From Poteriospumella lacustris (taxonomy: Eukaryota > Sar > Chrysophyceae > Chromulinales > Dinobryaceae), in contig SMOI01000024.1 in the NCBI GenBank assembly GCA_008000375.1, positions 1-64,000 of the forward strand: DNA of 64,000 nucleotides, written 5' to 3'. Within the stretch, counting starts at the first letter, position 1. Each line of letters starts with the position of its first letter. Position numbers and translations under genes: made by a program. The notes below the pieces were generated by a model, which saw only the letters and a list, made by a program, of their open reading frames with translations, had not been told where the DNA came from and did no database searches. Of this stretch, positions 36,501 through 47,173 are shown piece after piece.

Positions 36501-39500
36501 CCGTCGGGGGTCGTCGCTGCGGTGCGCAGGTACGGCAAGGCAGTGCGCGCGGTGGTCCCCGTGACGGGGTCGCCGCCGGCGAAGGAGCCCGCTGACGATG
36601 CTCAGCTGAAGCTCGGCCCATCGCCGAAGCGGCGCATCTTCGAGGGCATCGAAGACGCGGACGACATCCAAGTGGCCGAGCTGCACGCGACGCAGTCTGC
36701 GCAGAAGCAGTCGACCACGGAGACGTCCGCTGCTCGCGACGAGTCGGACGGCGTCGCTGCGGAGGCGAATCCCGAGACGCTGGGCAGCCCCCGCGCGGAA
36801 GAGGCGCCCGCCTCCGTCCCCATGACGGCGTCGACGCTGGCGCTCGAGAGCGTCGCGTCGCCGGACCCCACGTCGACGTTTCATGCGGCCCACTCCCCGG
36901 CCCCTGCGGACCCGGCGCTTCTCGCGGCGATGTCTCCGGCGTCGACGTTCGACCTGTCGCCCATCCCGCTCAACATGACCGCGCTGCTGGAGGCTGCGGA
37001 GCTGAAGAAGCCGGTCGAGGCGACGCCTCGCACTCGCCCGGGCTCCGCCAACACGGAGCGCAGCCGGCTGAACGGCAGCGGCCGCGGCGACGACTGGGAG
37101 CCCGCCTACGACGGCGCCGAGGTGTTCTTCCTCGCCTCGCGTCACCGCGAGCGCCGAGCGGCGCGAATCGAGCGGTGCCGAGCCACGATGGACAACCTCC
37201 CGGTGAACGAGGAGGCGAAGCTGCTCATCGCTGCGTACCGCGGCCTCAACGAGAAGCTGCCGCTGGCGTCCTCCTTCGTGATCCCCGACTACTACGAGCA
37301 GTACGACCTGCCGACGTGGCCCACGCGCTACGACCCGCTGCTCTTCGAGACCGACGACCTGCGCTACTTCCGCGTCGCCGGCGTCCGCAACCGCTTCTTG
37401 AAGCGCCGCAACATCGCCGCGATGTACCAGGCGCGGCAGTCGGCGCTGGAGATCGCGCAGGCCGTGACGCAGCTGCGAACCGACAAGGACCGTGAGGAGC
37501 TGCTGCTGCGCAGCTTTCTGATCGATCTCGCGGCCCCGGCGGAGCACGGCGCGCTGCGCTACATCGTCGACAGCCACTTCCACTCGCCGGCCCGCCAGAA
37601 GCACCCGCTGACGCTGCTCTTCGGACTGGAGCAGCTGGCGCTCTTCCTGCTGCTTCTCGCGGCCGCCGCGGCGCTCGTCGTCCAGACGGCGGTCGTGCTG
37701 TACTTCGCGGTGACGCGCAGCTACAGCATCCGCACGGACGACGCCGACCTGTGGTGCCTGGTCGCGGGGCTGGCGCTGGTCGAGGTCTTCCTGCTGATCT
37801 GCCCCGCGTACGTGCTGCTGAAGGACTTCGTCGTGGACGAGGTGCTGCTCATGCGGCCCTTCGCCCGCACGGCGCACTTCTTCGCCGCGCGGTCGCGCCT
37901 GGTGCTGCTGCGGACGCGCGGCATCGTCCACGGGGCGAGCCTCGTGCTCGTGCAGCACTTCAACGCCGCCTGTCGCGTCAGTCGCGCGGTTCCGCATCTC
38001 GCGGTCGCGCGCCTGCTGCTGTCGGTGAACGACGTCGACCTGCGGCCGCCGATGACCGAGCTGCGCTGGTTCGACGCGCTGCCGAAGAGCCTGCGGCCTG
38101 CCTCGGCCGAGACGCGGAAGGTGCTGCTCATGCGCCTGCTGCTCTGGCAGCAGCGCCTGAAGAGCCTGCTGCTGGTCGTGTACTCCGTCTGCCCCGTGGC
38201 GCACCGCGTCTACTTCGAGTGGTGCAGCACGGTGGCGGTGGTCGGGGCGGTGTCCCTGCTGCACCTGATCTACCTGCGCCACGGCGGCTTGGCGATCGGG
38301 TTGGCGCTGGCCGCGCTCTTCGTCGCCGTCGAGGGCAACGAGCTGGCGCTGCTGGCGAGCTGGCTGCGCCGACAGCGCGTGTCCTCGTGGCTGCGGCGCA
38401 GGCACCGCAGCGTGCCGAGCAGCCGCTACGTCGAGTCGGACGACGCGAACGACGACGACGCCGACGGACCCGACGGGCTCGGCCACCACGGCAGCGTCGT
38501 CAGCGGCGTGTCGCTGCACTCGTCGTTCTTCGAGCTGGAGAACGCCGAGAGCAAGGCGCACGACGCCGCGTCGCTGTTCTCCGCCGCCGGGACGCAGCGA
38601 GCGCTGCGGCAGCCGTCGCGGGCGTCGTCCGCGTCGCCGGGACTGTTCCCCGCGCACTCGCTGCTGTCGCTGCAGAAGCCGCAGGACTCGTGGGCCGAGA
38701 AGGCCTTCGACCTCGCGCCGCTGTCCCTCGCGCACAGCCTCAGCGAAGAGTCGCTGTCGTCGCTGCTGGGCCAGCGCGCGTCCGTCGCCCCGTCGGGAGA
38801 CGTCGACGCCGCGTACGTCGGCGGGCGCTACCAGGGCGAGAGCCAGCTGCTGCGCCCGATGGGCGAGCAGGGCTCGCTGCTGCTGGCGCAGGGCAGCTTC
38901 GTGGGGCTGAGCCACACGGACGACGAGCGCGAGCGCGAGCGCGACGGCGGGCGCCCGGCGGCCGCGCACCGCATGCCCACCACCGCCGACTTCGTCCCGC
39001 GCAACATCGCGCAGCGCTACATCGGCAAGGCGCTGCAGTCGCAGCGGCCCGGCGGCGCCGCGATGCGCGTGGGCGAGCACGCGATGGACGAGGACGACGA
39101 GAGCTTCGGGCAGTTCGCGGACGACGACGACAACGACGACGACGGGTCGGCGTCGGTGGCGTCGGGGCCGGAGCTGACCGCGAAGGAGCGGCAGCGGCAG
39201 CGGCGCCAGCTGATGCTCGGCTACGGCCTCAGCCGCTCGGGCGGCAGTCAGCTCGCGAAGCGCCCCGCCGCGTCGAAGTCGAAGTCGAAGACGCTGTCGG
39301 GCCTCGTCCCCGGCAGCGCCGTCGGCGACGACGCGTCGGACGCGGACCACGACGACGAGCGCCGCCCGACGCGCAGCAAAGTGCGGCCGCCCAAGCGACC
39401 GCAGGAGCCCGCCAAGGCGACCGCGTCTCCGACGGTGGCGCTGCCGCGGCCGCTGCCCGCCGCCGCAGTGCCGAAGAGCGCGCTCGCGGACATCCAGCAG

Positions 39501-40670
39501 GTCTACACGCAGAAGCTGCAGTCGCTGCAGTCGCTGCAGCAGGAGCGCTCGCAGCGGCTCCTGCGCCGCGAGCTGCGGCGCCGCGCACTGCGCGAAGACC
39601 GCGACAACCAACACGGCCCGGGCGGCATGGCGCTGGCGGAGCGGCGCGGGCTGCTGCAGGACCAGCTGCGCCGCCTCGTGCACCGCCAGGAGCAGCGCCG
39701 CCACTTCGAAGCGCTGCTGGCGGCGCAATCGGCCGCGGGAGACGCGCGACCGGCGTCCGAGTCGCCCGGCGCCGCCCAGTCGCCGCTGCGACACGCCTTC
39801 GCAGAGCTCCGCGACCTGTGCTACTACGCCACGCCGCCGGCCGGCGGCGACGCGGGTCCAGCGCCGCCGACCGATCCGAGCGCCGCGGAGCCCGAGACCG
39901 CCGGCGCGAAGCCGCTGGTGCTGTTCAACCCGCACATCGTCGCTGCGGCCGCCCCGCCGCCTCTGTCGCAGCAGCCGCCGTCCAGCAGCGACCTGCTGCC
40001 GGACGGTGCGCAGCTCGACGGGCCGCCGCCGCTCGACGACGCCCCGACGGACGGCTCCGCTGCGGCGAGTCGCGCGCCCAGCGAGCGCCTGCTGCTGCTG
40101 CCGCCGGGCCAGGCGCAGCCGCCGTCCGCCGACAGCTTCACGCTGCCGTCGTTCGACGACGAGGACACGCTGCCCGTGCTGCACATCCTCGAGTCCTTCC
40201 TGCCGCCCGCCTCGTCGCCCGACCACTACCGACCGATGCGCGCGCTCACCGCCGACGGCGACGAGACGCTGCACGTCACCGGCGGCCGCCACATGTCGCA
40301 GCAGCAGCGCCAGCGGCCGGCGTTCGTGCGACAGCGACAGGCGCAGGTGGAGGCGCGGCAGCGCCGCCTCGCCGAGCAGCCGCCCCCCTCGCGCGCCGCG
40401 GAGCAGTCCGACGAGGACGTCGCCCAGCGCGCGGCCGCCATCGCGGAGCTGCTGCAGCTCAACGAGCCGCCAGCGTCCGGCGCTGCCGGCCCTCGCGGCG
40501 TGGGCTCGGCCAGTCGGTCGTTCCTGCTGCGGCCCGGTCAGAGCGCGCCGCCCGCCACCGGCGCTGCGCAGTCGGTGTCGCTGCAGCTGGCGCAGGCGCA
40601 GCCGATCGTGCTGCCGCAGCGCCGACGAATCGTGCGCGTGCCCCGCACGCAGCACCCCATGTTCCTGTGA
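15513..40670 (+). CDS. Giant surface protein: beta-propellers, xQPS/T repeats, REJ/EGF ectodomain, multi-pass membrane part
   Basis: Exons 15513-15680, 15742-16564 and 16627-40670 (introns 61 and 62 bases) total 8,345 codons in one frame. Residues 1-26 are a signal peptide (FGWVLLINLVGL, then PPVAG). Residues 27-330 and about 922-1232 are BNR/Asp-box modules (VRSTNYGLTW, YYSSDDGATW; YVSSDSGTSW). xQPS/xQPT tetrapeptides fill about 332-921 and 1233-5122. A Cys-rich part follows, then a REJ region (about 5643-6190; SSCDSFVLDPTAAIGSAGRS and NGVPTGGSLQVTP) and EGF-like repeats (about 6217-6342, CSGHGTCAYF). The first membrane helix is near 6695-6718; others lie near 6850, 6920-6950, 7325-7400 and 7511-7580. 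The last 760 residues are acidic/Gln-rich cytosolic sequence. REJ domains occur in polycystin-like proteins, but no polycystin pore was seen. An adhesion or mechanosensory surface role is inferred. Confidence 0.85.
16629..18398 (+). repeat. xQPS/xQPT tetrapeptide array, block 1
   Basis: About 590 residues of degenerate four-residue units (SQPS, RQPT, GQPS and variants), 12 bases per unit, lie between the two beta-propeller modules of the giant gene. Synonymous positions differ freely (CAA/CAG, CCN, TCN/AGY), so the protein pattern is more conserved than the DNA. Occasional three-residue units shift the register. Confidence 0.95.
19328..31002 (+). repeat. xQPS/xQPT tetrapeptide array, block 2
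   Basis: About 3,890 residues, roughly 970 units, form the main stalk-like array of the giant protein. The distal part (from about 24 kb) is more regular than the proximal part. The array lacks charged stretches except scattered Arg, Glu and Lys in the variable position. It is proline-rich and probably extended; Ser/Thr density suits heavy O-glycosylation, which is an inference. Confidence 0.95.
22371..23395 (+). repeat. 468-base tandem duplication inside the repeat array
   Basis: A 468-base unit (39 tetrapeptides, 156 residues) begins at 22371 and is repeated at 22839. A third, partial copy runs from 23307 to 23395. The encoded residues are the same in both full copies, and the opposite-strand frames agree too, so the copies look identical or nearly so at the DNA level. 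The rest of the array differs at synonymous sites, which marks this as a recent event. The period is a multiple of 12 and keeps both frame and register. Confidence 0.9.
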
Positions 40671-41060
40671 GCTCTGCGCGCCCCTGTCCTATCGTTTGTC
40701 CCATCGTTTGCCCACCAAAACAATCCACAAAAACGCCTCAAACACCGACGCGACCGAGCCGCGCGTCCCGTGGCCCGCGCCATTCGTTTCGCTTCGTTTT
40801 GTTTCCTTTGCTTTCTCCACGTTTTCTCCTGTCGCGGGCCCCGCGTCGCGCGCCGAACGCTGCTGCGCCAGTGCGCGAGGCTGCGCCGCTGCCTGCGGGA
40901 GCGTCACTCGCTGACGCTCTCGCGGCGCGGCGCGGCGCGGCGACCGCAGCGCAGCGCAGCCGCAGCGCGGGGCCCGTCGTAATCGCTTAACTCATCGACA
41001 ACCAACGCGGCGACTACTTTGCTCTCGTTACAGACGCGCCACAGACGAAGACCCCGGCGC
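40671..41060. other. Convergent intergenic region
   Basis: These 390 bases lie between the stop of the giant gene (+) and that of SGT (-). They include a T-rich run near 40790-40830 and GCGGC/GCAGC repeats at about 40915-40970. No gene or RNA was recognised. Confidence 0.5.
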
Positions 41061-41135
41061 CTACTCCTCGAAGCCGCGGAACTGCTTCTTGCCGCTCGAC
41101 GACGACGGCGCCGACGAGGACGACGGCGGCGTCGC

Positions 41136-41188
<53 letters not shown>

Positions 41189-42242
41189 GCATGCCCGACA
41201 GCGCGGACAAGTCCGGCATGCCGTCTCCGCCACCACCGCCTCCGGCGCCGCCGAGCATGGACATGGCCTGCTGCATCATCTTCGGGTCCTTCATCATCTG
41301 CTGCGCCATCGCCATCATCTGCGGGTCCTTCATCAGGCTGCTCAGGCCCGCGGGGCCGCCCATCTGGTCCAGGGCGCGCTTCATGTTCGGGTTGCCCATC
41401 AATCCCGACAGGCCGGGGATGTCGGCGCCTGCAGCAGGGGCGACCGACGACTTGGCGGCCTGCTTCTTCACCTTGTTGCGCGCCTGGCGCAGCGAGTCCT
41501 GGATCGCCTTGTTCTCCGGCTCGATCTCCACCGCGCGCTCGTAGGCGTCGACGGCGTCCTGGAACTTCTCCATGAAGTAATACGCCAAGCCGAGGCGAGA
41601 GTACGCCTTGACGTAGTCCGGAGACAGCGCGATGGAGGACAGACAGTCGTCCACGGCCGCCTGGTACTCGTTCGTGTGGCAGTAGGCGGCCGCGCGGTTG
41701 CAGAAATACACGTGCGAATTGGGCCCGTCACCACTGAGGCTCAGCGCTTCTGAGTAGTGCTTGATGGCCCCGATGTAGTCCTTGGAGTTGATGGCCGTGT
41801 TGCCCTTGATCTTCTCCTCCTCCGCCTGCGCCTCCAGCTCGGCTTTGCTGGGGCCGGCGGTCAGCACCTTCTGGCGATACTTGTTCAGCAGGCGAGCGGA
41901 TCGCTGCATATACTCCAGAGATCCCTCCTCTGCGCCGTCGAAGTACCCCTTCTTCACCACAGCGTCGGAGAAGGCGACGAACTTCGCGTCACCCTTCGCC
42001 TCCGCTAAGGCCTCCGAAATCTTCTTTGTGCCGAGCGCCTTCTTGCCGGCGGTAACGACGTCCGCTAAACTGACGGGAAACGTTGAGTATTCGCTGAAGT
42101 TCTCCGTTGAGGTGGTGGATACGTCGAACTCGGCTTCCAAGAGACCCGTGACGGTGTCGATCGTGTCGGCGTTGACACCGGCGTCCTTCAGACCGTTCAA
42201 GTACTCCACAATCAAATAAATCGTCTCTTTGTGCTCACTCAT
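41061..42242 (-). CDS. SGT: Small glutamine-rich TPR co-chaperone (SGT/SGTA)
   Basis: A single exon encodes 393 residues from ATG (MSEHKETIYLIVEYL). SGT proteins bind Hsp70/Hsp90 through three TPRs and pass tail-anchored membrane proteins to the GET/TRC pathway in the cytosol. Evidence: an N-terminal helical part like the SGT dimerisation domain; three TPRs from about residue 138 to 250 (KGNTAINSKDYIGAIKHYSE, then NRAAAYCHTNEYQAAVDDC and KAYSRLGLAYYFMEKFQDAV); and the Met-rich C-terminus (NPNMKRALDQMGG, KDPQMMAMAQQMMKDPKMM). A GGM repeat run follows, ending in Ser-rich sequence. It is longer than animal SGTA (about 313), mainly by extra sequence before the TPRs and the GGM run. A longer reading begins with GTG and was rejected. 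Confidence 0.93.
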
Positions 42243-42702
42243 CTTTTCCTTCCTGTCCGCAGTATCGTTGGAGAACACAGGGGCCTAAGTTGTGGCCAAA
42301 CGTGAAGCAATCTTCGATCTTCGATTCGATTCGATTCCATCGCCAACGTCGTCGAGGCGAAAGTCGCCCGCGGTCGAATCGACTTTCACCGAAACTCCGA
42401 AAAGACGAGTTTTACGAGAGGACGCGGGGGGTTTCACGTTCGTCGCCCCGTCGTCGTCGTCGTCGTGTCTCCGTCGTCGTCGTCGCGTCGTGACCGTTTT
42501 ATTTCCGCCGCCCACCGCCGCGTCACTGCTCCGACGGGTCACTCAAACAGGTAATGGGTAACGAAGGCCTGCCCCTGCCCCCTGCAACGCACAACCAAAC
42601 GAGAAAGACCCTTCTCTGCCACCATCTACGAACTCTTCGCCCTCGCCACGCAACTGCGTCCCGCTGACCATGCAGCAGTGAATCGTCTTGCGGCTCGTTG
42701 AG
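42243..42702. promoter_or_regulatory. Divergent promoter region, SGT / membrane-protein gene
   Basis: These 460 bases separate divergent genes. A GTC/CGT trinucleotide microsatellite lies at about 42449-42492. Pyrimidine-rich sequence with several potential acceptors precedes the right-hand start, so an upstream non-coding exon there cannot be excluded. Promoter role is by position only. Confidence 0.35.
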
Positions 42703-45700
42703 ATGGGATATTTCAGTCAAGACTCCCACGTGATCGTGAATCTCTCTGTCCCGGTCATTGCGGTGACTGTCCTGTGCGTTGCAAGAATATGGATTCTAGT
42801 GGTGAGATACCGGGGGATTCAAAGGCTTCTGAAATGGCAGCAAATTCTGTTGCGCCAGTCGGGACCGCCGACCACGCTGAAGCAGACGCCAGAACGAACG
42901 ATCGCGTCGTTCGTGGGGACGCTCATGCCCGATTTATTGAAGCGTGACTACAACTTCATATTGAATTTGCGCAGCAAGCTGCGTGTGTATCACCCGTTGC
43001 TGGGCCTCGGCCTCGACAGTGCCGAGGGCCTGCGCCTGACGCTGGTGCTCTGGGGCCAAGTGCTGTTCTTCTTCCTCTTCGCGATGGTCTTTGTCGCCGC
43101 GACGTTCCATCGAGAAGCCCTCTACCGCAGCTGCCAGCAGCGTCCATCGCAGGAGGCGTGTGAGGCGACTGTGCCGAGCGGCGGCGTCGGCGACTGGTTG
43201 GCGCTGTGCGAGTGGCGCGCCAGCGGCTGTTCGCACGCTTTCTACTTCCACGCGCACGACCCAGCGCTGCAGCGTCGAGCCATGGCCATTGTAGTAGTGA
43301 TCTCGCTCTGCGCCACGACGGCGAGCGTCGTCCTGACGCAGCTCGTGCTGCAGCACCCCGCCCGCTGCGTCGCGATGGCCTACCACGTCAACTTCGCCAC
43401 CACCGCCGAAAAGCCCCTCGATGCCCCGGCAACAGCGGAAGCTCTGGACGTGAATCCTGTGGTGCACACGGACTTGCGCGTCAAAGGCAGCGTCGCCGAC
43501 TTCAACGACGAGCTGCGCGGCGCCTGTGGCGACCGGCGGCCGTCGCTGCCGACGCTGCCACCGACGCAGCGGCGGCTGCTGAAGCTCAACCGTGACAACA
43601 CGCTGCTGCCGCTGCCGCTCGGTGAGGCCCGGCGGCGAATCTTCTTTCTCGCGGCGCGCCACCGCCAGCTGCGGGAGAAGTACGACGAGCTGCCGACGGG
43701 CCGCCTGCTCACGAGTCTGCTCCTGGCGCCGCCGACGGTCACGCCGTTCCCGCAGCGCCCGCTGACGCAGGACAGCGAGGTGTGGCACTGCTGGAACTGG
43801 CTGCGCACGACCGGCGACGTCTTCTTGAATGCGCGCCACCTGCAGCAGTCGGCGTTCAACCCGCGCGCGCTGCAGTCGCTCTTCGAGACGTGCCGCCACT
43901 TCCACACGGACACGATCTACCGCAAGCTGCGCGGCGCGCAGGACATGGCGCAGGACCTGCACTACCTCTGCCAGCACCTGCCCGCGCCCTTCTCGCCCGA
44001 GGCGATGATGGTGGCCAACTCGTCGTCGCTCGTGCAGCAGACGCGCGGCGGCTTCGACCGCGACCTGTTTCTGCTGAAAATGTTTCTGGCGCTGTGGGCG
44101 CCGGGCCTGCAGGCGCAGCTGCTCTTCCAGACGCTGCTCGAGGAGGAGACCGAGATGCTGTACTACGTGGACGACGCCCTGCGCGCGTCGCTGGCCTTCG
44201 AGCGCGTCTGGCAGCGCTGCGTGCTGAAGCCGCTGCTGTGGCTGTACCGCGTCTGTCTGCGGCCCGACAACGCCGAGCTCACGCGGCAGGAGGCCGCGCG
44301 CGCGGCGTTCCGAACGACGCGTGTGCAGTACAGCGCCGTGTTGCTGGCGCTGTACCTCGCGGTGCTGCCCGGTGCGCTGCTGTACCTCTTCCACGCGATG
44401 AGCGCCGCCGACGGCCGCCTGGCGCCCGGCGGCCTGCGCGACCCCGACGCGACGCGCGTCAGTTTGCTGTTTCTGTGGCAGTGCGTCTGCCTCGTGTCGC
44501 TGGCGCAGTACTACTGCCTCATTCTGCCGCTGCGCGTGCTGCTGGCCGACGTGCTGCTCCCGCGCGTCTGGCTGGCCGCCGACTTCCGCGAGCTGCACCG
44601 CGTCGTGAGCGCGCGCCTGCCGTACGTGCTGCGGCGCCGCGGCCTCATCGTCCTGGGCGCCGCGGAGCCCAATCGCCCGCGCTTCCTGCCCAACGACGGC
44701 CCCATTCGCGAGACGGGGTCGTACCTGCAGGCCTTCCACCCGGTGTGTCGCGTGTGTCGCCAGACCGACGTGCTGCGCGCGTTCCCCGTCGCGCACTTCT
44801 TCCTCGCGCTGAGCGACCGCGACCTCTCCGTGCCCTCGCACTTCCGCCCGGTGCTCGAGGTGCTGCAGCGCAAGCAGCAGAGGAACCAGCCCAAGCACGT
44901 GGAGCTGAAGCGCCTGGAGAACAGCACGCGCGTCGTGGAGGACCAGCTCGCGCGGCAGTCGGCGCTCGTCTACGACTGCGTCGCCCTGGCGCTGCGCGAC
45001 CTGCGCGCGCTGCTGGCCGCCGCCGCCCGCGGCGTCTACGGCGCGTGGGTGTTGGCAGTGGAGCTGGGCTGGCAGCAGCTGCTGCTGCAGTGCAGCGAGC
45101 GCCAGGTGCGCGTCTGCGTCTACGACGTGGCGCTGACGGTGCTCGTGCTCGGCTACCTGCAGCTCGCCGTGCTGGCGTTCGCGCTGCAGTTCCCGCGCGT
45201 CTGGGCCCTGGGCCTCGTCTGGGTCTACGCGCCGATCTGGGGCGTGCTGCTCTTCGGCGTCGTGCTGCCGCAGACGTACGCCGCGTGGCGCGCCTTCTGG
45301 GACCGCGGCTACGAGGACCTGCTCAGCGGCCAGGAGCGCGCGCGGCGCCGCCATCGCGCGCAGCTGCGGCGCGCGCACGTGAAAGAGTCGCGCATGGTGG
45401 GCATCGACCTGCTGGGAGACCTGCCCGAGGTCGTGGAGGTGACCGAGCAGGAGGTCGCCGAGGAGGAGTATCTGCGCGACAAGGCGAAGCGGCTCGGCCA
45501 GCCGCTGTACGCCGTGCGCAAGAAGCCCGCCGCCTTTGTCCACGTGCGGCCCAAGATCAAGTACGTGAACAACAGTGCGCAGATGCAGCAGGAGAAGGCC
45601 ACTAAATGGAGACGGGCGTGGGAGCACGGCCATTTGAACCGCGCGCTCGGCCTCGTGGGCCTCAGCGTCTTCGCCCTGATGCCCTTCCCCAAATACCCCG

Positions 45701-45924
45701 TCGCGACCGCCACGGTCGCCGTCAAGGCCTCCAACGACATCCCCCGCGTCGACTTCGAGCTGTCACGCGACGAGGACGAGGAGAGTGGACAGCTGCCGAA
45801 CGGGGGCGAGTTCAAACGCGGCGCAGAGGCGAGTTTGATGCGCGGCAGCCTGCGGTCGGCGGAGAACTACCGGCCGCCGGACTACGGCGAGTTCAGCGAC
45901 ATCGACGAGGACAGCATGGCATAG
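42703..45924 (+). CDS. Multi-pass membrane protein related to the C-terminal part of the giant REJ protein
   Basis: A single exon encodes 1,073 residues. Hydrophobic segments occur near residues 13-33, 110-140, 195-220, 545-570, 595-625, 800-850 and 975-990. I do not recognise a named family. Several features match the membrane region of the giant protein: an extracellular loop with spaced cysteines after the first helix of the pair; the motif IFFLAARHR (giant protein: VFFLASRHR); and DRDLFLLKMFLALWAP (giant: DREELLLRSFLIDLAAP), each in the same order relative to the helices. It lacks the signal peptide, propellers, repeats and REJ part. The C-terminus is acidic (DYGEFSDIDEDSM). It begins at the first ATG in frame; a TTG five codons upstream was rejected. 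Function is unknown; a surface or organelle membrane role is inferred. Confidence 0.75.
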   Translation: MGYFSQDSHVIVNLSVPVIAVTVLCVARIWILVVRYRGIQRLLKWQQILLRQSGPPTTLKQTPERTIASFVGTLMPDLLKRDYNFILNLRSKLRVYHPLLGLGLDSAEGLRLTLVLWGQVLFFFLFAMVFVAATFHREALYRSCQQRPSQEACEATVPSGGVGDWLALCEWRASGCSHAFYFHAHDPALQRRAMAIVVVISLCATTASVVLTQLVLQHPARCVAMAYHVNFATTAEKPLDAPATAEALDVNPVVHTDLRVKGSVADFNDELRGACGDRRPSLPTLPPTQRRLLKLNRDNTLLPLPLGEARRRIFFLAARHRQLREKYDELPTGRLLTSLLLAPPTVTPFPQRPLTQDSEVWHCWNWLRTTGDVFLNARHLQQSAFNPRALQSLFETCRHFHTDTIYRKLRGAQDMAQDLHYLCQHLPAPFSPEAMMVANSSSLVQQTRGGFDRDLFLLKMFLALWAPGLQAQLLFQTLLEEETEMLYYVDDALRASLAFERVWQRCVLKPLLWLYRVCLRPDNAELTRQEAARAAFRTTRVQYSAVLLALYLAVLPGALLYLFHAMSAADGRLAPGGLRDPDATRVSLLFLWQCVCLVSLAQYYCLILPLRVLLADVLLPRVWLAADFRELHRVVSARLPYVLRRRGLIVLGAAEPNRPRFLPNDGPIRETGSYLQAFHPVCRVCRQTDVLRAFPVAHFFLALSDRDLSVPSHFRPVLEVLQRKQQRNQPKHVELKRLENSTRVVEDQLARQSALVYDCVALALRDLRALLAAAARGVYGAWVLAVELGWQQLLLQCSERQVRVCVYDVALTVLVLGYLQLAVLAFALQFPRVWALGLVWVYAPIWGVLLFGVVLPQTYAAWRAFWDRGYEDLLSGQERARRRHRAQLRRAHVKESRMVGIDLLGDLPEVVEVTEQEVAEEEYLRDKAKRLGQPLYAVRKKPAAFVHVRPKIKYVNNSAQMQQEKATKWRRAWEHGHLNRALGLVGLSVFALMPFPKYPVATATVAVKASNDIPRVDFELSRDEDEESGQLPNGGEFKRGAEASLMRGSLRSAENYRPPDYGEFSDIDEDSMA

Positions 45925-47173
45925 CGAGGCCGCTCCGCCTACTGCACGCACCCAAAGAGACTGCAGTCGACCCTGTACATTTGTAAGTAAACACCCGTTG
46001 GCACCGCTGCACACTGCCACATGGCCACTGCACAGCCACACGCAACGCGGCACAGCCAGTGTCAGCACCGACATGACATTGCACCGCTTCGTGGGGAACC
46101 GCTACGGCGCTACGCACGCTGGACACGTCGCTGAATCTGTGCAGGAGACATCCAACGAATGCCATCCGTCGCGTCGTTGGCCAATATTACCGGAGTTCTA
46201 GCCATTTCCCTGGATTCTTTTTTTCGTTTCTTAATATTTTCGCGCGTTTTTTCGATGTAACTCAACAGAAAAGTCGTAGAAAAGTACAATTTTGAATTGT
46301 ATCGATGTAATTACTATTAGGGTATATGATGATATGTTTTTCCAAACTTTTCTCTCAAAGGTTGGCACTTTTCGGATGCGCAAATAACTGAGTCCTCGAA
46401 TGACGTTGACTACTTCAGGTCGCTGTTTGACCCACTCCGTCGCCGAAATCTCAGAGAACTTTATGGATCTATGAATGAAAGTCATTAAAGCATGCGTATT
46501 TGTAAAAGTTGCAGAAGTAGCGCTGTTATTGACCGCGCAACATAGCGAAACGCCTGCAAAAAATACCCTCGAAGTCCGACCTCGCGGTCTTTGGCGACTC
46601 CAGAAATATGTATGTGATGTGCTATATCATAGGTTCACCACAACAGTGGTTGCTAATACTGCAAAGAAAGCTGGTAAGAAAGGTCAGTTCAAAATAAGGT
46701 CGACAAGACGATATACAGACCGAAAAGGTGCTAGATTGGAATGACAGAGTAGTCTGGGATGGGATATTTAGGAATCTGTGCTACGTCATCGTCATCATGG
46801 TAGGCTTGCCCTGATACCTTTTTCCCAGATACCTTTGGGGTCTTAGGGTGCACGCAACACACGAACACACGCAACACCGTCCCATCCGTCGGTTCGCTTT
46901 GTCGGTGCAGTTGTCGCCCCTCGAGCCGCGACAAGTGCCAACAGGCGGCGTTTGTAGCACACGAAACGACAGCGCCGCGACAAAAGTCGCGACAGGAGCA
47001 ATTTCCGCACCGCCGCGATGAACCAGCAGAAATAGACTCGCCGTTTGGGCCTGCCCACAGGCCAATTAGACCACAATTTCGTCGCCCTTCGCCATATTTG
47101 TTTGTCCTTTACTCCACCGCAGGCGAAAACAGGTCGCGTCTACTCTTCGTTTCACTCTGGAAGGAGCGTTTCC
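45925..47173. other. Intergenic region with an AT-rich island
   Basis: No supported gene lies in these 1,249 bases. About 46200-46740 is clearly AT-richer than the neighbourhood, with T runs near 46220 and A-rich stretches near 46660. Two open frames there (84 and 89 residues) have no recognisable features. The last 130 bases contain a pyrimidine tract ending CCACCGCAG that might be a 5'-UTR acceptor for the dioxygenase gene. Confidence 0.45.

Noticed and set aside
33183-40655. A 2,490-codon open frame on the minus strand opposite the giant gene
   Set aside because: It is Arg/His/Leu-rich with no family features, and lies wholly opposite a better-supported coding frame. Long antisense open frames are expected at this GC content.
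42243-42278. Longer SGT start
   Set aside because: It would start at GTG. The ATG at 42242 matches the SGT N-terminus.
46231-46744. Two small open frames (84 and 89 codons) in the AT-rich island
   Set aside because: No recognisable motif, no splice context and the composition is that of intergenic DNA.
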